Source: Nostoc linckia FACHB-104
Lineage (GTDB): Bacteria > Cyanobacteriota > Cyanobacteriia > Cyanobacteriales > Nostocaceae
Direction of reading: 5' to 3'
NCBI RefSeq assembly: GCF_014696615.1
Contig: NZ_JACJQJ010000012.1
Location: 62,001 to 126,000, forward strand
Length of the DNA stretch: 64,000 nucleotides
Below, one piece after another: positions 58,254 to 64,000 of the stretch. The stretch's first letter is position 1, and every line of letters begins with the position of its first letter. Position numbers and translations under genes: made by a program. Below the pieces are notes generated by a model, which did no database searches, was not told where the DNA came from, and was given only the letters and a program-made list of their open reading frames with translations.

Positions 58254-58302
58254 TTTTTAGCTATTTTTGACTAAATTCACTACAAATTTCTGGATTTAAG
58301 AG

Positions 58303-58337
58303 AAGCAAAACTGAACAATTAATGTCCAGCTTTGCTT
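58303..58337. terminator. Hairpin at end of GTPase/Hsp70-like cluster
   Basis: AAGCAAAACTG pairs with CAGCTTTGCTT (10 of 11) around a 13-nt loop, 50 bp after the last stop codon. There is no T-run directly after it. Confidence 0.55.
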
Positions 58338-58502
58338 ACAAGTTAGAAAGGCAAATTGTTACATTTGCTACAAATATCGAAAGAATGATATCTATCTGAA
58401 TGTATTGCAACTGCGATCGCAGTCTGAATGAGTCTTGAGGTCAGGAGAAGCCAGACGACTTTACACATCGCAGTCTTCGCAGAACATCAAGCCAAGCTGA
58501 AT

Positions 58503-58682
58503 CTAGAGGATACCCCAGAAGTGTAAAACTCCTTGGCCCGAAAAAACTTCCACTAAAATCGCTGCTATAAAACCAATCATTGCAAAACGACCATTCCAGT
58601 TTTCGCTCTGAGGAGTGAAGCCCCAGCGTAAAGCGTTAGGATCTTCAGAAACTGTAGGTGTAGGATTCTTCGTGCCTGTCAT
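58503..58682 (-). CDS. High-light-inducible protein (one-helix CAB-like)
   Basis: The product has 59 residues. The single helix carries the chlorophyll-binding signature [12 protein letters not shown], followed by a hydrophobic stretch (IAAILVEVF) and the end LHFWGIL. Hlips bind chlorophyll and carotenoid in the thylakoid membrane and protect photosystem assembly intermediates from light damage. I chose the ATG at 58682, which has GGAG eight bases upstream; a GTG three codons earlier is also open. Expression is expected to respond to light stress, but no regulatory box was identified. Confidence 0.92.
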   Translation of the reverse strand: MTGTKNPTPTVSEDPNALRWGFTPQSENWNGRFAMIGFIAAILVEVFSGQGVLHFWGIL

Positions 58683-58896
58683 AAATAACACTCCGAGCTT
58701 TTATTTGGTGACAGTTGTGACTGTCTGTAAAGTAATGTAACAGGTTTTTATAGAAATGCAACATTTTCTTGACAAAAGAAAGATAAATATAATTTGCACT
58801 CGCCCATAGACTGTTTGCATAGGTAGCTTTTATTGTTTACCGCATCTAGGAGAATTTTTATACTTAAAATAAGATTTTCGCGAGCGCCAGAAAATC

Positions 58897-59712
58897 ATGT
58901 TCAAAAGTCCACTCCGTTATCCAGGTGGTAAATCAAAAGCAATCAATCAAATTATCGAATACTTGCCAGAAAATTTTCTGGAATTTAGAGAACCATTTGT
59001 AGGTGGTGGTTCTGTATTTATTTACTTAAAGCAAAAATTCCCCAATCTCAAAATTTGGATTAATGATTTAAACCGGGAATTATTCCTATTTTGGAAATTT
59101 GCTCAATCTGATTTAGGTGAGCTAGTTAAAGAAATTAGTCATATTAAAAATAAATATACAGATGGCAAATTATTATTTACAGAATTAACAACCGTAGATA
59201 TTAACCAGCTATCTGATTTTGAAAGAGCAGTTCGCTTTTTTGTTCTTAATCGAATTACATTTAGTGGAACTGTAGAATCTGGCGGTTATTCTCAAGAAGC
59301 TTTCCATAAACGTTTTACTAATTCATCGATAGACCGTCTTGAGAAATTAGAAAGCATTTTATCAAACGATATTCTTATTACTAACTTAGATTACAGCGAA
59401 TTATTATATGCACCAGGTGAGAAAGTATTTCTATTTTTAGATCCGCCGTATTTTATAGCTACCAAATCCAAACTCTATGGCAAAGGTGGTAACTTACATA
59501 CTTCTTTTGAACATCAAAAGTTCGCAGAAGTATTAAAACAATGCCATCACGATTGGTTAATTACCTACGACGATTCCCCAAACATTCGAGAAAATTTTAA
59601 ATGGGCGAATATTTTTGAATGGGAATTGCAGTATGGCATGAATAATTATAAACAGAGTAATGCAGCTAAGGGCAAAGAGTTATTTATTACCAACTATAAA
59701 ATTTCCTCGTAG
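58897..59712 (+). CDS. Dam-type DNA adenine methyltransferase
   Basis: The product has 271 residues. Motif X is RYPGGKSK near the N-terminus, motif I is EPFVGGGSV, and the catalytic motif IV is DPPY (about residue 182). This order is that of the Dam/DpnM alpha class of N6-adenine methylases, which usually modify GATC or a related site. No restriction endonuclease gene is adjacent, so it appears solitary, as in many Nostocales that methylate GATC genome-wide. The recognition site cannot be read from sequence. HIP1 octamers (GCGATCGC) contain GATC, so such a methylase would modify them. Confidence 0.9.
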   Translation: MFKSPLRYPGGKSKAINQIIEYLPENFLEFREPFVGGGSVFIYLKQKFPNLKIWINDLNRELFLFWKFAQSDLGELVKEISHIKNKYTDGKLLFTELTTVDINQLSDFERAVRFFVLNRITFSGTVESGGYSQEAFHKRFTNSSIDRLEKLESILSNDILITNLDYSELLYAPGEKVFLFLDPPYFIATKSKLYGKGGNLHTSFEHQKFAEVLKQCHHDWLITYDDSPNIRENFKWANIFEWELQYGMNNYKQSNAAKGKELFITNYKISS

Positions 59713-59778
59713 TAATAAATTCAATTCTCTCTATATAAGAATCCGATTTGATTTCTGAAAAAATCTTAGCTTTGGTAC

Positions 59779-59807
59779 GGATGCGTTAGCGATAGCGTAA
59801 CGCATCC
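59779..59807. repeat. Palindromic repeat with GGATGCGTTA arms
   Basis: GGATGCGTTA and TAACGCATCC are exact 10-bp complements around GCGATAGCG. It lies between the methylase gene and trpD and resembles the loop of the hairpin at 20207-20252. Confidence 0.7.
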
Positions 59808-59933
59808 TATGTGAACTATTCTCTCTATATCAACCATTAAATTGCTGACTACAAACTGTTTCCCGTTTTCCGGTAGGATAGCTCCCAGACATCTCAATAA
59901 AAGCTCAACCCTACCACACGCAAACAGAATTCT

Positions 59934-61052
59934 ATGACAACTTCCCCCATCTCCGCGCCAGAAATCTCAACAAGCTGGTATCTCTTGCTGCAACAATTAA
60001 TCGATGGTGAATCTTTATCCCGCAATCAAGCTGCGGAATTGATGCAAGGCTGGCTAAGTGAATCTGTTCCGCCTGAATTATCGGGAGCAATTTTAACAGC
60101 GCTGAACTTTAAAGGCGTTTCTGCTGACGAATTAACAGGTATGGCGGAAGTACTGCAATCACAATCAAAAATGGGGACTGGGAACTGGGGACTGGGGAAT
60201 GGGAAAATTGATTCTTCTCAATCCCCGATCCCTAATCCCCAATCCCCAACTCCTCTCATTGATACCTGTGGTACTGGTGGAGATGGTTCGTCAACTTTTA
60301 ATATTTCTACAGCAGTTGCTTTTGTGGCTGCTGCCTATGGTGTACCTGTGGCTAAACATGGTAACCGTTCGGCATCAAGTCTGACAGGAAGTGCTGATGT
60401 GTTAGAAGCTTTGGGTGTAAATCTTGGTGCTTCTAGCGAAAAAGTCCAAGCCGCAGTTCAAGAAGTGGGGATCACTTTTCTTTTTGCCCCTGGTTGGCAT
60501 CCCGCACTCAAAGCTGTGGCGACACTGCGGCGGACTCTCAAGGTAAGGACAGTTTTTAATTTACTTGGGCCTTTAGTTAATCCTTTAAATCCGACTGGGC
60601 AAGTGGTAGGGCTATTTACTCCTAAACTTTTGGCAACAGTTGCCCAAGCTTTACAAAATTTGGGTAAGCAAAAGGCAATTGTTGTACATGGAAGAGAAAA
60701 ATTAGATGAAGCGGGATTAGGAGATATAACCGATTTGGCAGTGTTATCTAATGGTGAAGTGCAGCTAACTACCATTAACCCCGAAGAGGTGGGTTTAACA
60801 CCTGCGACAATAGGATCTCTCAGGGGTGGAGATGTGCAAGAAAATGCGGAGATTTTAAAAGCAGTACTACAAGGCAAGGGAACTCAAGCCCAACAGGATG
60901 CTGTAGCGTTAAATACTTCATTGGCGCTACAAGTTGCTGGTGCGATCCCACTGCTAGACCATACCCAAGGCATTAAGCTAGCTAAGGAGATCCTAAATAG
61001 TGGCGCTCCTTGGGTGAAATTGGAACAGTTAGTTCATTTTCTGAAGAATTAG
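59934..61052 (+). CDS. trpD: Anthranilate phosphoribosyltransferase with repeat-encoded insertion
   Basis: The product has 372 residues. It transfers the phosphoribosyl group of PRPP to anthranilate in tryptophan synthesis. Hallmarks are [16 protein letters not shown] (PRPP loop), [21 protein letters not shown] and [18 protein letters not shown]. Residues about 80-106 ([20 protein letters not shown] region) are encoded by GGGGACT and CCCCAAT type heptamers. Their length accounts for the excess over the usual 340-345 residues. The insert lies between the N-terminal helical domain and the PRPP loop. Its 3' end overlaps the convergent lipoprotein gene by 71 bp. Confidence 0.95.
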   Translation: MTTSPISAPEISTSWYLLLQQLIDGESLSRNQAAELMQGWLSESVPPELSGAILTALNFKGVSADELTGMAEVLQSQSKMGTGNWGLGNGKIDSSQSPIPNPQSPTPLIDTCGTGGDGSSTFNISTAVAFVAAAYGVPVAKHGNRSASSLTGSADVLEALGVNLGASSEKVQAAVQEVGITFLFAPGWHPALKAVATLRRTLKVRTVFNLLGPLVNPLNPTGQVVGLFTPKLLATVAQALQNLGKQKAIVVHGREKLDEAGLGDITDLAVLSNGEVQLTTINPEEVGLTPATIGSLRGGDVQENAEILKAVLQGKGTQAQQDAVALNTSLALQVAGAIPLLDHTQGIKLAKEILNSGAPWVKLEQLVHFLKN

Positions 61053-62049
61053 CATCTGCATGAGATTGTGGGCGAAATTCCACGACATTGCGCTTGATGG
61101 TGACATCATAATTGCCAAAAAAGTCGTGTCCCAGCAGTCCAGTTTCTAAATCTGAGCCTGCGATCGCCACGGCTACTTTATTCACGCTTACCCCAGCAGC
61201 TGCCATTGAGCCAACATAGCCAATAGTAAATTCTACTTGCTTAGAACTAGCTGTGTTGGCTTTGGTTCTACCTACTGGTACTACACCCAAAGCATTTGCC
61301 ATGCTTTGGGTAATTACAGTTCCACTAGCTCCTGTATCCACAATCATCTCGAATTTGCGATCGCCATTGAAGGTAACTTCAATAATTGGTGTTCCTCCAA
61401 TGCGGCGCTTGATTGGGGCTGTAAATACAGCTTGATCCTCAGTAATTTGTGCCGATGGCATCAATACAGATTGCACTGCAGGCTGTGATTTTGCCACCAG
61501 TGGGGATAAAGGTTGATTAGATTGAGGAGTGGTTCTTTTCGCAGATGGTACTACAACAACTACCCTTTGAGGTGCCTTTTGCGGTGGTTGTACTGCAACT
61601 GGCGCGAGAGGTTTTGGTGTAGCTTTATCCAAAGCGTACTGAATTTGGCGCTGGTATTCCGAGATTTTGATTTGCGCGACCGTGAAATTAGGACTTTCTT
61701 GCTGCACGTTTTTCATCAGCGCGATCGCATCCTGAAACTGAGTTGCCACCAACTTCCAATCATCAGGAGATTGGGCAGACTGGCTAATCGTCATCGCACC
61801 TGCGGCTTTGTCCAGCGCCAATTCAAAAGAATTCAATTGAACAGCAGGTTCAGACGGTGGCTGTGGTTCTGGGTTGGATAAAGGTGAAGCTTCGACAAAA
61901 GGTGATGCTGCTATCTTGTCCGCAAGCTGAGGTTGCTCTTGGTCAACAGTCGCAGTAGTCTGTTTGTCCTTACTACAGGCAACACCCAAAACCGCTAGCG
62001 CACTTGTGAAAACAATCAGGGTTGCACGGGATAAAAAAGACTGAAGCAT
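60982..62049 (-). CDS. Lipoprotein with retropepsin-like aspartyl protease domain
   Basis: The product has 355 residues from the ATG at 62049. The upstream open frame to 62214 is heptamer repeat and is not used. The N-terminus is a lipoprotein signal ([17 protein letters not shown]) with lipobox LGVAC, so the protein is anchored outside the cytoplasmic membrane. A helical region (about 65-160) and a Pro-rich linker lead to a retropepsin-like domain with the active site [14 protein letters not shown] and [15 protein letters not shown]. Such domains act as homodimers, each giving one Asp. The substrate is unknown. Its last 23 codons lie antisense to the end of trpD. Confidence 0.87.
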   Translation of the reverse strand: MLQSFLSRATLIVFTSALAVLGVACSKDKQTTATVDQEQPQLADKIAASPFVEASPLSNPEPQPPSEPAVQLNSFELALDKAAGAMTISQSAQSPDDWKLVATQFQDAIALMKNVQQESPNFTVAQIKISEYQRQIQYALDKATPKPLAPVAVQPPQKAPQRVVVVVPSAKRTTPQSNQPLSPLVAKSQPAVQSVLMPSAQITEDQAVFTAPIKRRIGGTPIIEVTFNGDRKFEMIVDTGASGTVITQSMANALGVVPVGRTKANTASSKQVEFTIGYVGSMAAAGVSVNKVAVAIAGSDLETGLLGHDFFGNYDVTIKRNVVEFRPQSHADANSSENELTVPISPKERHYLGSP

Positions 62050-62371
62050 AATTAACTTCGATTTTACCTGCCAGAAGGGTAGGAAATCTACCTCTTTTGC
62101 GGGAAAGTTGGGATTGGGGGTTGGGGACTGGGGACTGGGGATTGGGAATAAGGGAAATGAGGGAGATGAGGGGATAAGGCGAGGAATACCAATTACCAAT
62201 GCCCAATGCCTCATGCCCTATGCCCCATGCCCTTTTTCTCGCTAATTTGTCCAACTCATGGGATAATTAACATTCGCAGCTTACTAGGGACTAAAGAATA
62301 GGTCTAGAAACTAGCAAAACCTAATCCCTAGCTCCTAGCCCCTAGCCCTTAACCCCTAATCATGATTGCCT
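62050..62371. other. Divergent intergenic region with heptamer repeats
   Basis: The 322-bp gap between the lipoprotein gene and carA carries GGGGATT/GGGGACT units (62111-62149), further AATGCC/CATGCC low-complexity sequence (62190-62232) and a CCTAGCCC/CCTAACCCC tract just before carA. Promoters for both genes must lie here. Confidence 0.6.
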
Positions 62372-63535
62372 ATGCCCCTGTTTGACACAATCCCGGCTCT
62401 ACTTGTCCTAGCGGATGGCACCGCTTATCGCGGTTGGTCTTTTGGTGCTACAGGAACCACAATTGGGGAAGTGGTATTTAACACTGGTATGACAGGGTAT
62501 CAAGAAGTGTTGACTGACCCTAGTTATTGCGGACAAATTGTCATTTTTACTTATCCTGAATTGGGTAACACTGGTGTTAATCCCGAAGATGAGGAATCAG
62601 CTAGACCGCAGGTGCGAGGTGCGATCGCCCGCAATATTTGTCACCGCCCAAGTAACTGGCGCTCAACACAGTCTTTGCCTGACTACTTGAAACAGCACCA
62701 AATCCCCGGCATATATGGAATTGATACTCGCGCCCTCACCCGTAAAATTCGGATGTATGGAGCCATGAATGGTGGGATTTCCACATCTATTTTGGATGAG
62801 GCAGAGTTATTAGAACAGGTACAGGCAGCCCCAAGTATGCAAGGGCTAAATCTGGTGCGTGAAGTCACGACCCGAAAGGTTTATGAATGGTCTGACCCCA
62901 CTATCCCCGCTTGGGAATTTAACTCTAATGTCTCTGAGAGAAATGGAGAAACTTTTACTGTTGTCGCCCTTGACTTTGGAGTGAAGCGGAATATCTTGCG
63001 TCGTTTAGCAAGTTATGGTTGTCAAGTAATTGTTGTGCCTGCGAATACAGCACCAGAGGAAATTCTCAAATATAATCCAGATGGTATCTTTCTTTCCAAC
63101 GGGCCGGGCGATCCAGCAGCAGTAACAGAAGGAATTGAAACTACCAAGGCATTGCTAAGCGCTCAAAAACCCATCTTTGGCATTTGTATGGGACATCAAA
63201 TTTTGGGTCATGCCTTGGGAGCAGAAACCTTTAAACTCAAGTTTGGGCATCGGGGATTAAATCAACCTGCAGGTTTACAGCAACGGGTAGAAATTACCAG
63301 CCAGAACCACAGTTTTGCAATTAACCCAGATTCTTTACCAAAAGCAGTGGTAGAAATTAGCCACCTAAACTTGAACGATCAGACTGTTGCTGGTGTACGT
63401 CACAAGTCTTTGCCCGTGTTCTCGGTGCAATATCACCCCGAAGCTAGTCCAGGCCCTCACGATGCTGATTACTTGTTTGAGGACTTTGTCAAAGCAATGC
63501 GAGAAGCACGTCAATCCCTGGGGGCTAGGAATTAG
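62372..63535 (+). CDS. carA: Carbamoyl-phosphate synthase small subunit
   Basis: The product has 387 residues from the ATG at 62372; a TTG two codons earlier is an alternative. It is the glutaminase subunit that feeds ammonia to CarB for arginine and pyrimidine synthesis. The N-terminal CarA domain shows [20 protein letters not shown]. The class I amidotransferase domain has the nucleophile in FGICMGHQ and His/Glu in [12 protein letters not shown]. carB is not in the window, as is common in cyanobacteria where the two are apart. Confidence 0.96.
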   Translation: MPLFDTIPALLVLADGTAYRGWSFGATGTTIGEVVFNTGMTGYQEVLTDPSYCGQIVIFTYPELGNTGVNPEDEESARPQVRGAIARNICHRPSNWRSTQSLPDYLKQHQIPGIYGIDTRALTRKIRMYGAMNGGISTSILDEAELLEQVQAAPSMQGLNLVREVTTRKVYEWSDPTIPAWEFNSNVSERNGETFTVVALDFGVKRNILRRLASYGCQVIVVPANTAPEEILKYNPDGIFLSNGPGDPAAVTEGIETTKALLSAQKPIFGICMGHQILGHALGAETFKLKFGHRGLNQPAGLQQRVEITSQNHSFAINPDSLPKAVVEISHLNLNDQTVAGVRHKSLPVFSVQYHPEASPGPHDADYLFEDFVKAMREARQSLGARN

Positions 63536-63719
63536 GGACTGGGAACTAGGGGGAGATGAAGGAGCAGAGGGAGCAGAAGAAGCAGAGGAAGCAGTGTAGC
63601 GATTAACAATTACCCATGCCCAATGCCCAATGCCCCATGCCCTAAGTCACAAGGTTGTAGACAACTTGCACCAAAACCATTTATACTGGAGCGTTCACTT
63701 TCACCATGAGGAGGGAGTT

Positions 63720-64000
63720 ATTGCTGAGCAACTGAATCTAACTGTGAGCCTAAGGGGTACTCGTGAAACCCGGGATAACTATCAGCTATTCCGCCTCACA
63801 GGTTTATTAGATGCCTTTTCTGAGCCGACATTTCGTAAGGTACTAGGTGGCAAAATTGATGAGGGACCAAAGCACATTATTTTGGATCTCTCACAGATTG
63901 ACTTTGTTGATAGCTCTGGCTTAGGTGCCTTGGTGCAGCTAGCCAAGCAGGCCCAAAACCTTACTGGCACTTTGCAGATTGTCACTAATGCCCGTGTAAC
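63720..64000 (+). CDS. STAS-domain anti-sigma factor antagonist (3' end outside window)
   Basis: An open frame runs off the window end. It encodes a STAS domain with the phosphorylation-site motif DFVDSSGLGALV, as in SpoIIAA/RsbV-type antagonists that release sigma factors by binding anti-sigma kinases. About 94 residues are visible. The start is unusual: AGGAGG at 63709-63714 is five bases before an ATT at 63720 (IAEQLNLTVSLRG), while the ATG at 63706 is out of frame. Other in-frame options are TTG at 63666 and GTG at 63744. ATT initiation is rare, so the exact start is uncertain. Confidence 0.85.
   Translation, partial: MAEQLNLTVSLRGTRETRDNYQLFRLTGLLDAFSEPTFRKVLGGKIDEGPKHIILDLSQIDFVDSSGLGALVQLAKQAQNLTGTLQIVTNARV

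Noticed and set aside
62050-62214. Extended N-terminus of the lipoprotein
   Set aside because: Encoded by heptamer repeats; the lipoprotein signal begins at 62049.

Overview
The window comes from a cyanobacterial chromosome, most likely a filamentous, heterocyst-forming Nostocales strain (Nostoc, Calothrix, Tolypothrix type). Supporting signs are the dark-operative protochlorophyllide reductase genes chlL and chlN, a ferredoxin-thioredoxin reductase variable chain, a high-light-inducible (Hlip) protein, many GCGATCGC (HIP1) octamers, and the 7-bp tandem repeats (GGGGATT/GGGGACT, CAAATGA, ATTACCC, CAACAGT and others) that fill many intergenic gaps. It holds about 48 protein genes and no rRNA, tRNA or CRISPR array that I can support.

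Layout. 1-4.8 kb: signalling cluster with a truncated CheA-type kinase (minus strand), a single-domain receiver, a CheC-type phosphatase and a PAS/kinase/receiver hybrid. 4.9-6.1 kb: FAD monooxygenase. 6.4-16.2 kb: four large co-directional genes, three distantly related uncharacterised proteins around a 1,293-residue subtilisin-like protease; this is the strongest candidate for an undescribed system. 16.3-28 kb: small secreted protein, Hen1-type RNA 3'-end methyltransferase, phosphofructokinase, two small uncharacterised proteins (one a SHOCT-repeat protein cut by an in-frame stop), mutL, an adenosine-deaminase-like enzyme and a CHASE3 hybrid kinase. 28.8-34.5 kb: purA, ribosomal protein bL25, a phosphotransferase/P-loop kinase fusion, membrane proteins and ftrV. 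35-41.6 kb: a zinc-ribbon PP2C phosphatase, an NfeD/stomatin pair, a barrel-like outer membrane protein and a Fur-family regulator. 41.8-44 kb: purS, purQ and two small proteins. 44.9-48.2 kb: a short leader ORF, chlL, a DUF5331-like gene and chlN. 49.3-50.2 kb: a stand-alone ATP-grasp ligase. 51.4-58.3 kb: a dynamin-like GTPase, an Hsp70/actin-like ATPase and a helical protein in a row, the second candidate system. 58.5-64 kb: Hlip, a solitary Dam-type methylase, trpD, a retropepsin-like lipoprotein, carA and a truncated STAS-domain protein.

How the parts relate. Housekeeping genes (purA, purS/purQ, carA, trpD, pfkA, mutL, rplY, chlL/chlN) are scattered among regulatory and accessory genes, as is normal for these genomes. 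The two accessory blocks differ from this background: each is a run of long same-strand genes whose products look as if they work together.

Repeats shape the sequence. Heptamer repeats lie inside the reading frames of trpD, mutL and an outer membrane protein. A 20-bp palindromic repeat forms the C-terminus of the large protease and also sits in front of the monooxygenase gene. Several MITE-like inverted-repeat elements sit between genes, one of them in two copies. All calls rest on reading motifs by eye; no database search was possible.
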